A DNA stretch of 64,000 nt from Gordionus sp. m RMFG-2023. Taxonomy: Eukaryota; Nematomorpha; Gordioida; Chordodea; Parachordodidae. Positions 1 through 12,784 of this stretch are shown one piece after another; the first letter of the stretch is position 1, and each line of letters begins with the position of its first letter. Location: assembly GCF_954871325.1 (NCBI RefSeq), contig NC_088777.1, forward strand, positions 45,051,366 to 45,115,365. The letters run 5' to 3'. The notes under the pieces are model-generated. The model searched no databases, was not told where the DNA came from, and saw only the letters and a program-made list of their open reading frames with translations. The position numbers and the translations under genes are program-made.

Positions 1-1020
1 TCACACACCTATATTCCCCGTAGTTAAGATAAAGTGAGAATAAGAACTATTTTATAAATAAGAATAAAATTTCAATTTTATTTTTAAACGTCAAAATTAA
101 TTTTGCACTTGAATATATTATATTTTTGATTAAAAATAATTTATAATCCTTTTCGACGAAGAAAAAATACATAAATATTTAACTCCTATTTTTATTAAAT
201 TTATTTTCCAATTTAACAATTTCAGTATGTCTCTCCAAAGAATTTCCAAATTTTGAGTTGTTTATATCTATTTAAAAAATTTTGTTAGATTTTCTGGTAT
301 GGTATCTTAATTTTAATACAATATATTTATAAATGTTTCTATATTATCATCTAATATAGTAATAAGGATTTAAAAATTATTCAAAAATTTTGAATACTTC
401 TAATATTAATTAGTATGTATTCAATTGATAAAACGGGTAAATAAAAAAAGTTTGATTCCATATTATATATATGTATATTTATTAGTAAAATTACTGGTCT
501 CCAGACTATTATTAAATATTTAATTAAAAACAAATTATTAATAAACATTTCATCTCTCACTCTATTTGTCGAGTACAAAAAATATCCCAATTAGTATTTT
601 AAAGAAATAATTATTATCGAAGTCTCTAGCTTACGCATATAGATGGTAGAATAGTTTGATCAAGGTTCGAAGCTTAGGTAATATTTTTCCACAAAAATCC
701 TGATGTTACTAAAGCGAAATTTTCCTCAACAAAGCAACTTTCTATATAAATATACTGGGACTTAAATCTGTATAAAATTATTTTGTATATTTAGAAATGG
801 GGGGGGGGGGGGGAGAGTTTATCATAAAAACTATGTTTTTAAAAATTATAGTTATCAGGTCTTAACAATTCTGGGGTTTTATTTAAATTTTAAAACATTT
901 TGAAAAAACAACTCAAAACTCTATAAATTGGAAAACGATTGCGGTAAAAAACAGAACTTTCAAAATGAGAAGCATGATAGATTAATTTAAGTTTAAAAAG
1001 TTTTCCAAAGAACTTGATTT
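1..1020. other. AT-rich stretch without a recognisable gene
   Basis: Very AT-rich sequence with frequent stops in all frames. The only distinct feature is the G-run at 799-813. No protein similarity or RNA gene was recognised. Confidence 0.6.
799..813 (+). repeat. Poly-G run (15 G)
   Basis: An uninterrupted run of 15 G in an AT-rich background. Comparable plus-strand runs occur at 5310-5320, 7377-7387, 21647-21661 and 41372-41384. At 21647 the run sits where related repeat copies carry a short G-rich stretch broken by TA, so slippage expansion is likely there. Confidence 0.9.
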
Positions 1021-2560
1021 AATGAGACAAAACTCTGAAAATATGTAATGTTAGTATAAATTTACTTAATTCGGCACCTTGTCCAATTATTTATATAGTG
1101 TTTTTTTTAAAAAATAATAAAGATTATTTAGCAATTTACATGTCGCGTAAGGGGTTCAGCAAATTCAGGGAGTATACTGTATTTATCAAGGATTTTAGCA
1201 AAACTTAATCATTTATAGTTAAAAGAATTTTTTTTTTAATTTTGAAAAACCAATTTTTTAACGGAATTCTATAGAGTAGACCTTTACTTTGTAAATTTAC
1301 ACTATTTTTGTTTTATATGAAAAATATATAACTAAAATTTACAGAGTAGGTAGTCTCATCTATACAAAATAGTGTACGACTCCGTCAAAATCTTTAAAAT
1401 TAATAAAAGACTCATCATAAATAATTTCAGTTTTAAAGATTTTCTAAACTTTTACGACATAATATACTATAGAAATTTATTCAATTCAAATACTTCAGTT
1501 CTGCGGTAAGGTCACGAGAATAGTTCTGGCGTGAAATGGCTACCAATTATATTGTGTAAACCGTCAGTACAAATATATGTAGATGATGTAATTAATGGAA
1601 TTTAGTGTTGAAACTATTTCAACGTTGAAAATATGTAATGATTGTATAAATTTACTTAATTCATCAGTTTGTATAACTATTTATATATTGTTTTTTTTTA
1701 ATACGAAAGATTATTTAGTAATTTAAATGTTGCGTGGGGGCTTAGCAAATTTAGTGAGCTTAATTTACTTAGAGTATTCTTGCGATTTTCAAAACTTAAA
1801 TCATATATAACTAAACGCATTTTTTTTTAAATTTTGAAAAGCTCAATTTTTAACGGAATTGCATACCACCATCGATAGAGTAGACTTTTACCTTGTAAAT
1901 TTCAGCAATTTTTCCATAATTTCCTCTATATTTTTTCATTTTATATAAAAAATTTATAACTAAAATTTACAGAGTAGGTGTTCTAATCTATATTAAGTGT
2001 ACGACTTCAGTAAAATCTTGTCTTTCAAAATTAAAAAAAGGCTCGTCATAAATAATTTCAGTTTTAGAAATTTGCTATAACTTTATGACATAATATACTG
2101 TAGAAATTTATTCAATTCAAATACTTCTGATTTTAAAAAAGAGGGTTCACATGAATAGTTCTAGCGTTTATTAACTTTTAAGTAACTATCAATTATTTTG
2201 TATAAGCCGTCATTATGAATATATATAAATGATGTAACTAATGCAATTTAGTGTTGAAACTATTTCAGCTTCCTATGATATATATGGAAGCATTTGGAAA
2301 AATATAAATTTACCTATGTTGTCAGCATGTATACCTTTTATATGATAGAGAGAGCAATAAATAATTTTAGAGAACTCTTTTAGTATATTATAAGCGAATA
2401 ATCAATAAAAAAGAAATATCACTTAAGTGATCATATGAAGTTTAGATTTATTTTGTGAGGATCAATAAAATTAAGTTAAATTTTAATAAGCTAATTAGCT
2501 AATGAATAGAATGTACTAATTTTTAAAAGAAATAATTAATAATTTAAATTTTTTCATTGT
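1021..2560. repeat. Dispersed repeat R1, partly in tandem (period about 590 bp)
   Basis: The segment from about 1037 recurs from about 1627 with the same order of landmarks: a GAAAATATGTAATG start, a TTTTAACGGAATT block, an ACAGAGTAGGT block, a GACATAATATACT block, then GTGTTGAAACTATTTCA. A third partial unit starts near 2290. A related copy lies at 27655-28080, sharing the GAATAGTTCTAGCGT, CACTTAAGTGA and GAGGATCAATAAAAT blocks. Copies differ by many substitutions and indels, so they are old. No coding capacity or clear termini were seen. The class is unknown. Confidence 0.7.
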
Positions 2561-2635
2561 TTATTGGCCCCCTAGAACCAAATAAAAAGGTGTTCTTTAA
2601 TTGTTACAATTTAAAATCGATAATAATTTTGTGAT

Positions 2636-3823
2636 ATTTGCCACTTTGCGAGTCGCAGATATTGACATTATTTCTTTGTTCTATGGTTTCTATGTTTCTA
2701 TGTTTCTAATATGTATTTTTTTAACCTGAGAAAAATTAGGATTGAACCAAAAAAGGAGAGGAGAGGAGAGGAGAGGAGAGGAGAGGAGAGGAGAGGAGAG
2801 GAGAGGAGAGGAGAGGAGAGGAGAGGAGAGGAGAGGAGAGGAGAGGAGAGGAGAGGAGAGGAGAGGAGAGGAGAGGAGGAAAGAAAAATTAAAATAGAGT
2901 TCTAAGAGGAGAAATTTGAAGGGATCAGAAAGTTTGTGTTTAATATTTAAAAGTCAGGATTGAGATTGATAAAAAAAAAATAAAGTGTTTCTGAGTGTAA
3001 ATTTAAAGAATTTGAAGTTTATTGTAATTTTGTAAATAAATTTAATGTGAAAGCAAAGTAAAAAGAAAAGTAATTAAGGAAAGGATTTTGAATTGTGAAA
3101 TATATTAAGGGGAAAATTTCGTTTCAAAAGGAAGTGAGTTCCAGAGAGTGATTTTGTTTGAAAAAAGAGTTTATAAAAGGTATTTTAAAATAAAAAGACA
3201 AGATAGACATTAACGCATGGATTTTAAAGATAAAATTAATTTTTAGAATTAGTGGGAATGTAAATGGAGGGACCATTAAATATTGTCGGGTTTTTGAGAT
3301 TTATGTTGGACTCATTAAATATCAGGATATAAAAGCTGCTCAGTATGTGATTATAATTATCATGGATAAGTTTTTCTTGAGTATAGTATTGAAGGAAAAG
3401 AGAAGGGCCAATAATATTATACCAGGCCAAATTTTGAGGGAATAAATTACCGATGATGCTATGATGAACCAACGATATGGGGGAGACGTCAATTATGCAA
3501 TTACAAAAAAATGACCAATCAAGCTATGACCTGCCAATGATTAGACTGACCATCAAAAACACTACGACGACTACTATATATGGTTAAATTTAAAAAATGG
3601 ATAGGGACTTCCTTGAACAAAAAAAATTTAAATAAAATAAATAATTATAGATCATTTATATGAATTATGTAGACATTTATATGTTTTATGCATAAATTGT
3701 ATTTATTACAATTTAGTTTAAAGAAAGAGAGGCATGTGGTATCTGCCATTTTGCGAGTGATAGATATTGACATTATTTTTCTTTGTTCTATATTTTTAAT
3801 ATATATATTTTTTAGTTAAACCT
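2636..3823. repeat. About 90-bp direct repeats flanking a 1.1 kb purine-rich segment
   Basis: The block at 2636-2727 (with GATATTGACATTATTT and TTTGTTCTAT) is repeated in the same orientation at about 3737-3823. The DNA between is purine-rich on the plus strand and contains the GGAGA microsatellite. This could be an ancient element with short direct ends or a local duplication. No coding sequence was recognised. Confidence 0.5.
2755..2879 (+). repeat. GGAGA microsatellite
   Basis: About 25 nearly perfect copies of a 5-bp purine unit (GGAGA). It creates a long frame of Gly-Glu-Glu-Arg-Arg repeats that is only a shadow of the microsatellite and not a gene. Confidence 0.97.
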
Positions 3824-5815
3824 TGTATTAATTTCAATATGTTTTTATATTTAACCTTGCATTTATGATTTTTATTTCACATCAGAGACTATTAATCCTC
3901 CGAAGTTACTATTGTTATATTATGACAAAATTAATCTACATAAACTCTACTCCTTTTTAATCAATATTTTCTCACTTAGTGTTGTGGATAAAAATGCTTA
4001 AAAAGTATGTATGATAAATTCCTTTCACATATCTATTATATATCAAAATTTACGTAATATATCAGCCTCTTCATCTGTTTTCATTAATATATTATATGGA
4101 ATAATTTATTGTTAAAAAGTAAAATTTAATAATATCTAATCAAAAATATTACACTCTATATGAGAAAAAAAAGAGTGGGCCGATTTTCAGTGAGATTTTC
4201 GAGTAAGATAGCTTAATTCAGGTAAAGCAGTAAATTTCCGAACCCAGCAAATTCCTTATTAGGGTGCCCCACCTCACGTAATACAGTTAATATAAGAAAA
4301 TTTCATGCATATAATGCTTTTCTTTATATGAAATTGTCATAAGGTATTACATAACCTAAAAGGAAAATATAACTTTACTTAATGTTTCGATCTGATTAAC
4401 TGTTTATCATATTAAAGAAAATTAAGAAAGCATGTCTATATTTTAAATAATTAAATAAAAAATTCGAGCACTTAAATATTGTAACTCATTTTATATTAAT
4501 TTAGAAAAATTTTAAAAAACTAAAAAATATTTGTGAATTTTAATCATTTAACCCTGGAGGTTTTTTTATGAGGTCATTTTAGACAAAAATATAAATAAAT
4601 GTTTGTCTCTATTAAAGGGTTTATTGGTATTCCACATCATAAAAGTTATTATTAATCAAGTAGTTTTATATAATATTGTTTAAAAAGTAGATTTAATTAT
4701 TTATACAAAAATTGATTAACAAATAGTTCCTCTATGACAAAATTTTAGACTTATTAATTCAAACTTTCGTATAATGTATCTCAAGTCCATCCCAAGATGA
4801 TAGAAAAAACAATATGTAAATGTCTGAAAATCAAAATTTTCACTAATAATTTAAATTAAAATATTTAAAAATAAATTTGATATATGTTTATATGTTTAGA
4901 TTTACTCATCTCTTTAAACTCTGTATTTTTAATTATTAAAAAAAAGAAATTATGAAGGCGTTAAATCTTCATTCATTAAGCAATTCAAATAATTTATCTA
5001 CATTTATAGGTAAATATTAAATCATGCAAACAACTCAACTTAGTGGTAAAAATTTTTTAATCGGGACCACTTAGAGCTTAGAAATACCAAAAAATAGGAA
5101 TAAAATGAATTATTATGATTAGATACGAACTTTCTGGCCGGATTTATTTAATTTCATTGCTATTTTTTTAAACACGTATTGATTTTTTTTTCTAATTTTA
5201 GAAATGTATGTTAGAGAAGTACATTTGATAACATTAGTTTGATAATTCAGCAAGATTGAGCTTGAATGAGATATATAGAATACTTTTGGAGTGTTTTTAT
5301 TTAGGGGGTGGGGGGGGGGGCGAGTTGTATAAACAAGCGTCTTTTTTCCTGCCTATTCTGAAGTCAAAATATATAAAATCTTCAATTTACACTTTTTATA
5401 AAATAATAATAATTAATAACAAACTTAACTTCAAAAATATAAGTTTAATTTTATTTTTAAATTATAGTTATATTTAAATTTAATAAAAAAATATTTTAAA
5501 AACAAATTATTTAAGTAAATAACTTAAAGAATAATTAATAAACAACTTCAAAAATATTTAAAAAATGCATGTGACTTTGCCATTTTTCATCAAAAATTAT
5601 TAATTTACAACATAATTCTTTTATTATTTAAACATGCATGACTTTAATCTTTATTTTTTTTGTCCATATTTAATTTCAATATATATTAAATTTAAATAAA
5701 ATCTTACTTTGTATACCACCTTTTATTGTATATTTAAAAAAAATGATAATACTCGTTTCACTTCACTGTAATCGGGAATTATGCGGGGGAAAAAATTGTT
5801 TATAAAAAATCAGTA
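3824..5815. other. AT-rich stretch without a recognisable gene
   Basis: No gene, terminal repeat or RNA gene recognised. It includes G-runs at 5304-5308 and 5310-5320. Confidence 0.5.
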
Positions 5816-6650
5816 ACCTCGGCACGGGAGCCGTATTTTATTTTTTTTACCCGGGCTGGGCCGTATATTTTAAAAATATTTGAAATAGCCATTATAATCT
5901 GTAAAAATCAAAAATAAAAAAAATATATTTTAACAATCTGGACCGGGCCTTAAAATTTTAAAAAATTCATACAAATGTTACCTCTGCAGGTCTCTGTAAA
6001 AAATAATAAATATACATATTGTTGAAAGAAAAGTAAAAGAAATATTTTTTATTTATTAATTTTTAATCGTATATATTATTTAAAAAAAGAAAGTCACTGC
6101 AGGATTTATATTTTGATTTAAAAATTTCAAATAAAGAATGTTGCATATTGTATAATATATTAGAGATCGGGCTACGCCTAATATTTTTTTAAAAAATTTC
6201 GGCCAGATCGGGTTAAGCCTTGGAATTTTTTTAAATATATCTAAATTTATCAACAATATTGATTTTTTTATGTAAAATAAAAATATTTTATTTTATTTAT
6301 AGAAACTAGAGATGCCACGCTATATAACATATATCTTTTATTTTGAGTAATTATAAAAATTAATTTCTATTAAATAGATTCTGGCCGTGTAAATATTTTT
6401 TTTAAAAAATTCGGGTTCGGGCTGGAAAACATTTTAATCAAAAGCACCCCAAATTTAAGCAAATATTTAAATGATAAGAAATGAAATTAATGTATAATAA
6501 AATAATAAACAAAGCTTTAAATGAAATTTATTTTTTCTTACTTTTCATTTATCCGAACCCCGGGTCTAATCTATAAGTGTTCTGGACCTTGGGTCTGGAC
6601 TTCGTGTCTGAACCACGGGTTCGTGCTCAGAGCAGGCCTGAGAAAATAAT
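5816..6650. repeat. AT-rich segment studded with GC-rich CGGGC-type motifs
   Basis: Short GC-rich words of the type CCGGGC or CGGGCTGG recur every 80-150 bp, each next to a TTTTAAAAAATT-like block, and a denser GC-rich cluster lies at 6555-6640. Such subterminal motif arrays are common in non-autonomous DNA transposons, but I could not define matching termini or a target duplication. Similar words occur at 43735-43880, 54640-54700 and 55790-55885. Confidence 0.4.
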
Positions 6651-7599
6651 TGGGTCGTAAATTTTACCACCAAGCAAATTAAAAACACTATTGCCAGTAG
6701 TATGTATGGAATCAAATAACGATCAGAAATATGCAATAAAGATTAAATCTATAAATTTGCTCCATATAAATATTGGTCAAGTTGAAAGGGAAAGATAACT
6801 TGCTAAATAAAGTAATTAAAAACATTTAGCGAATATCAGTAAAGGACAAAAAACAGATTTTCATATCTAATCCCCCATCATCTCATGTAATACAATTGTT
6901 AATAAGCTAAAATTATATTTTTGATATAACTAAAATATAAATGGGTCTATTCGAAATTGAAAGGGGTTGGCCTAAAAATAATAATTTTCTTGGTCTTGGT
7001 GACATGTATTTACCTAATACCCTTATTTGATATGCATCTTAAAAGTAATTTATAAATTATATGTTTATAACGAATATAATAATTATAATGGTATTGAGTT
7101 AATTATATTAGGTAAATTTTAAGCATTTACATTACATTCTAATATTTTATTAATTACTACTAATAGAATATTTTATAACTTTGATGAATAGATTAGTAAT
7201 ATTTTGATAAAAAAGAATTTGTCATCATATACATATTACTGATTAAACAAATTCTAGAATTACGAATAATCTTAATATCAGACCCTAGTTCATACTTATA
7301 TTTTATATTTCATATTTAAGTAAAGGCAAGTTGACAAATCATATTTTATGTTTAAATTTCTAGGAGGAGAAGGGGAGGGGGGGGGGGTGTCATCGAAATT
7401 TCTATTCATGGTATTCATTTCCTGTCTTATCTAATTATCGTATATATAAAGAAAAAATTAATTTACCTAATACACTACTAGCCTGTAGAACTGTTTAAAA
7501 ATAAGTATAAAATTATGTAGTAAAATAAAAAAAATTATTATTGATGATATTTCTAGAAGGGTGTGGGGTTCTTAGAATTACTTTTCAAGACTTTTCATT
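6651..7599. other. AT-rich stretch without a recognisable gene
   Basis: No gene recognised. It contains a purine-rich patch with a G-run at 7377-7387. Confidence 0.5.
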
Positions 7600-7760
7600 T
7601 TACGTCTTTTTCGATTATCTTATATAGAAAGAAAAATAAATTTACCTAATTTCCTTGCCGTTTCATCTTTTTATATTTAAAAAAAATAAAGTATAAGCGC
7701 ATTAATAATATAATAATATTCCTCTATATTCGTCACCTCCATTCTTTTTTGCCATTTGCC
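7600..7760. repeat. Dispersed repeat R3, copy 1
   Basis: It shares with 15300-15500 the order ATAAATTTACCTAAT, then TATATTTAAAAAAAATAAAG, then TATAAGCG followed by TTAATAATAT, then TCCTCCATTCTTTTT or a close variant. The copies are diverged. Class unknown. Confidence 0.6.
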
Positions 7761-9863
7761 AGAAAATGGTTCGTTTTAGCTCTAAGTTTTCCTTAATAGT
7801 CCCTTATATAAACTTCCATTTATGACTCGAGCATCTTATAAGAATTTTGGAGTAATCTTTAAGCTTCTCGAATGTTTTCAATAATAATTTGTTTATTCCT
7901 AGATTTACCTAACGATCTAAGTTGACTTTCACACTCATAACATTTTCTTCTGCTTTACTCGCAGCTAAGCATTTTTTCTCTTATAATAATGTCAGTCTAA
8001 CAAAAATATGTATCTGTTCTTCATGCAAATAAGTCACTTCAGGCTCCAGAAATGTTTTTTTAAAAGCATTTCATTATTAGCATATATATCTTATTTCTTC
8101 TTCTGAAGATTGCAATCTTCTCCCTTATACACCATCATAGTGCCTCTCAGGAACTCAAATATAAGTCTCTCTAGGTCTTTGAACACAAGATATGTGATTT
8201 CTCATGATATTTTTTAATTAAGATTTAATTCCAAATATAAAATCTAAAATTTAGCTTATTACTATCATTATCATTCATTACCCATCTTAAAAGTCTTATA
8301 TTTACTTCTTTCCACACCTTTATTGTATAATTTATTAATTCAAAAACCGATGTAAATTTAGGATTTCTTAGTTTCACCTTTACTCCCTACAAACTTGCTA
8401 AAACACTTTATAGGATCTCTTCAAATGCACCTGTCTTTTCCATTGTTGTTATCTTAGAAAATCTTTTATCTTCTTTCCCCCAAAGCTTGCCCAATTTCAT
8501 AACCATAATTTACATTCCGCTCTTTTTTGCTTAGCTATATCTACAAATTTATTTGTTTTTATTTTTGCTTATTTGCTTAGTTTTACTAATTAAATTTTTC
8601 AAAATTAATTTCCTTTGTCTGCAATTTTTTATTAAACCGCCAAGCAAACATCCATCCTTTCCCTTATATATTTAACCGGTATGTTTGCTCTACAACTTTT
8701 AGAATTTTTGGTTGCAAAGTTTTTTCATATTAATTTTATACCCTTTTTATAATTAGCTCACAATTTGAAATTTTGAACTAAGTTATTATAATTCTTTTGT
8801 TAATATAATGAAAAAAAAATATAAAATCAAATGATTGATCATTGTTTCCAAAGATTTAAGATTGATAACTAATTCACTTTCGATGAAAAATAGTTTATTC
8901 TAAATTTATCCTCCTATCCCAAAATATTTTTTATTCCCTTCCCTTCTCTCCTATGAAATTAAATATCTCTTATCCCCCCCCCTCCCCCAGTCATATAGAA
9001 ACTTTATGAGATATTTGATTCATAAACTATATGAATTTAAACTTTCTTGAGGGCTCAACGGTACAGTATGCCGAAAATATGTGGGAAAAAATGTAAACAA
9101 GGCATTAAACTACTTAAACTTCCTGAGCAAGGCATTTTATTATTTGATTTATATATATAGATAAATTACTTTTTTCAAACGTGAGATTGGTCCAGCCAGA
9201 TCATGGCTTTCAAAATTTATGATACCAGTTTCAAGTCCAAATTTAGACAATTATTTATTTTTTAAGTTAGATTTGCTAAAATAAATTTTATATATGTATT
9301 TTCAGTAAAATCAAAGTGATTTTTATCTAATTCATTTTATAAATGGGGGAGGGGCTAATCTAATCTAAGCTCAACTAGGGTATGATAAATTGCCATTCAT
9401 CCAGGTAATATAATTCTTTAACTCTACTTTTCTTTTCCTATATAAGAGGTATATATACGTACTGCGGAATTTGCCCGGGAAAATAATTTAATTTGCCTGG
9501 GAATATTTTTAGTTTTTATAAATATACGAAATTATTTTTGTTTTTCTTGCCGTTTTTTATTTGCTATAATTTTTATTTTCAATTTATAAATATCTTTTTC
9601 CCGGAGGAGTAAAAATCTGGTCTATTACCAATTATCTCCATTATTATTGCATAAACATATATACCATAAGAATTTCTCTGTCATATAACTTGTAAGCTGT
9701 GTAAAATATGCTAATATTTTAATCAGGTTTCCTCATATCCGATCGTTATATTATAAATATATATTAGAGGTAAATATACTAAATAGACAAAAATCAAATT
9801 TGAGAATTCAATGTTCTTTTATTTTTTATTCATTATGCTTTAAATATGCTAATCTATTATTTA
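7761..9863. other. Pyrimidine-rich non-coding stretch
   Basis: From about 7740 to 8990 the plus strand is rich in C and T with short open stretches on the minus strand, which might be a strongly decayed antisense retroelement, but no motif could be named. Nothing recognisable in 9000-9863. Confidence 0.4.
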
Positions 9864-10751
9864 TAGTGCTGTAAAGTAACGTCAAAAAAGTAACGTCCTT
9901 TCTAAAGGCCTTTACATTTTTGAAAAGGAACTCCATGAACTCCATTTTTTATCTTCTTCTAGAGGTAACGAGTAAGGGTAATGCTTTTTAGTAATGTACC
10001 GCAAAACGTTACTCGTTACTTCAAATTTTTCTTAAAAAATTTGGAAAAAACATATTTCATTTTATTATAAAATTGCTTTATTTATTTTTTAAATTTTGTA
10101 AATAATTTAAGCTTAATTCACATCAACCAACATTTCCTTCATTTTTATTTTAAACTTTCTTTGTTAAATTTTCATTCAAGATTGTTAATCTAATTAATAT
10201 TGAATCAATTAACGTAAGTAAATTTATATTCTTATAAATATTATAAGAATAATATGTCAATGGTACCTTTCTTTCAGATGAAGATGAGTAAAGCCTGCAT
10301 TGGCTCAAATATGAAATATGTTTTACACCAATAAAGAAAATCAAGGGTACACTTTACACATTGTAAGTGCAAATTGTGTCCCAACTCAAATATGTTAACC
10401 TCAATTGTGGAATAAACATGGTAATCCTCCAAACTCTACAGCTATTTTTAAAGAAAAAATGGGATATCTGATTAAACTGGTTATAACAAAAAGGCACTCT
10501 TGTATCTATCAATTGTTATTTGAAATAAATAAAAAATTATTATAATATATTATTTTTGTATTATTTTATTTATAAATTATATATATAAATTTTTTATTAT
10601 AAATAGATGTCTTATATTTTTTTTGCAATTTATATTATATAGAGGAAAATTTTTTATTATATTTTTGATTAGTCAGTAACGAGCGTTCCTTTTTTTCACA
10701 AGGTAAAGAATAACGGTAAGGCTTTTAATTTTTGAAGTTTTTACATCACTA
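9864..10751. mobile_element. Non-autonomous hAT-type DNA transposon
   Basis: Inverted ends TAGTGCTGTAAAGTAAC (left) and, read inward from the right, TAGTGATGTAAAAACT. The flanking 8 bp are ATTATTTA on the left and ATTATTTC on the right, a 7/8 match to an 8-bp target duplication, the hAT signature. Subterminal regions repeat the word GTAACG in both orientations. Length is 888 bp with no transposase recognised. The 9-kb locus outside shows no gene. Related words occur in the MITE at 52933-53079, and similar end fragments at 26605 and 39170-39330. Confidence 0.8.
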
Positions 10752-11859
10752 ATTATTTCTTATATTAGTGTATGTGGTTCCCTATAGGTTGACCATGATA
10801 AAAATGAGATGATAATTACTACCATTACAAATTTGGAATGAGTGAAGAAATTTTATTCATGATTCTGAGATATGTTTTGTAAATTATATATTTCTTAAAC
10901 CAGATTATAATTATCTTCCTCCGAAGAATATGGTCTGATTTTGAAAAAACACAATCAAAGAAAATAAATCGACTACATAATGAAAGAGGAAAAAAATTGG
11001 TTTCAATCCATTATAAACAACATATACATATTAAAATTCTCCCATAATTAAAAGGAAACAACCAATGAAGAGTTATTTATATTTTCTAGTAAATGTTCTT
11101 CTGATTCTAGGGATTTATTCCTGGTAATTTTACCTAACTAATTAAGACGCAACTGTCTAATTAGGATAATTTTATAATACATTATTGTTACGATTATTGA
11201 TTCATTACCAAATGTATGCATTAATGAGATGTAATTACTATCCAGACGACTGATAATTCATTCATTTAAATTTATATCGATACAAAACAGCTGTTAACAT
11301 AATTTTATTTTCTCGTATACATAATTTACGTTTAAAATTTGGTGAAAACATCTAGAAAAAATCAGAGTTATATTTTTTATAAAATATTTTATTTTATAAA
11401 ACCAAAATGACTTTTCATTAGCTGATTTGTATACGCTTTAAGAACATCTTGATGAATGAATCATCAGTTTAGATAGTTTATGAATTCAAAGAAAATAAAA
11501 ATTTACTTATATGAACCTTCCTATTCACTGTTGTATATAATTTTAAAAAATAATTTAAAAAAATTAAAGAAAGTATAATTCATTATAAGGTTAATTATTG
11601 AATTTATAATATAATATTTATCATAAATAAGAAAGCGATGGAAGGGTTTTATCAGATTTTTTCCAGCCTACATACAGTTATATAATTTAGTATTTTTAAT
11701 AGTACAAGGACATGGATAAAACTCTAACCAATTTCGTTACATTAACAAAAAAGCGATAAAATGTTTTAATGTTAAAGTAACATTTGAAATTTCTTTCAAA
11801 ATACATATTTTAAGTTTGTTATATAACTTTTATAAGTTTGCATTATTATGATTTAGAAA
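10752..11859. other. AT-rich stretch without a recognisable gene
   Basis: No gene or terminal repeat seen. Confidence 0.5.
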
Positions 11860-11885
11860 TAGACCTGTGCGCCGATGTATCATTC
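11860..11885. mobile_element. Solitary end of the 22350-26033 hAT family
   Basis: TAGACCTGTGCGCCGATGT matches the inward-read right terminus of the hAT element at 22350-26033. No partner end was found nearby, so this is a truncated copy or a lone terminus. Confidence 0.65.
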
Positions 11886-12784
11886 AGCAGGGGTTCGAGT
11901 TAGCAATTTTTTTACAAGCGGTGTACCACACCAAGCAAAATATTAAAATAAATTTTTATGAATATTCATTAAGGATTATAAAATATCTTTAACCTTAAGC
12001 AATGCGTAACAATATGATTGAAAAATTTTACATTATTTGTAAAAAGGAAATACTATAATGGAGACATAAATGCATTTTTACACAAAAATCAGAAGATATT
12101 TTAATGTAGTTATCATGCATAAATATAATTTTATATTATTTATCTGTAAATAATGAAGCCCTTTTAAATTCAGTATCAAACCAACAGAAAAAAACATTTA
12201 CTCATGGTGCTGGTAACTGGGACGGAATTTTTTAATAGCAAGTGTTGCTAAATTGAGTAATTCTAGCTATTTGCGTTTTCGAAAGCCATCACATCAGTTT
12301 AAACTTGGGCTTGTTGTCCTGGTTAATAGTGTCGGAAGCGGCTAGCGATTTATCTGACCATAAGCCCTACTTGCCCCTACCCGGGGTATCCAAACTACTT
12401 TTACAATGATAAAGCTAAAAATACTAATAGTTATTTTCATAAAAATCAAACTCACATAGAAGAAAGAAGATGGATTTTATTTGATACATTATTTATGTTA
12501 CTTGTGGTTAATATTATAAATTTAGACGAAAAAATAAGTTATTTTTAAAATATAAAACATTTTTTTCAGGATAAATACTGAGTTAGTTGAAGTTTATTCC
12601 CAGCCTCACATGCATCAAAAATTATGATAAACTTGCTAATAAATTATGTGATAGCCTTTTATTTATTATTTTCTAATTTGTTAGTTTATAAAGACTATGG
12701 AGATGGATATAATATAATGCGAAATAAATATTTAACTAACCCATTAATTAAATATTTCATGAATAATAATATATATAATATATT
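11886..12784. other. Unassigned sequence with a GC-richer patch
   Basis: A patch at 12215-12400 is less AT-rich than its surroundings but has no sustained open frame and no named motif. It may belong to the element whose end lies at 11860. Confidence 0.35.

Noticed and set aside
2711-2905. Open frame with Gly-Glu-Glu-Arg-Arg repeats
   Set aside because: It is the GGAGA microsatellite read in frame; no coding evidence outside the repeat.
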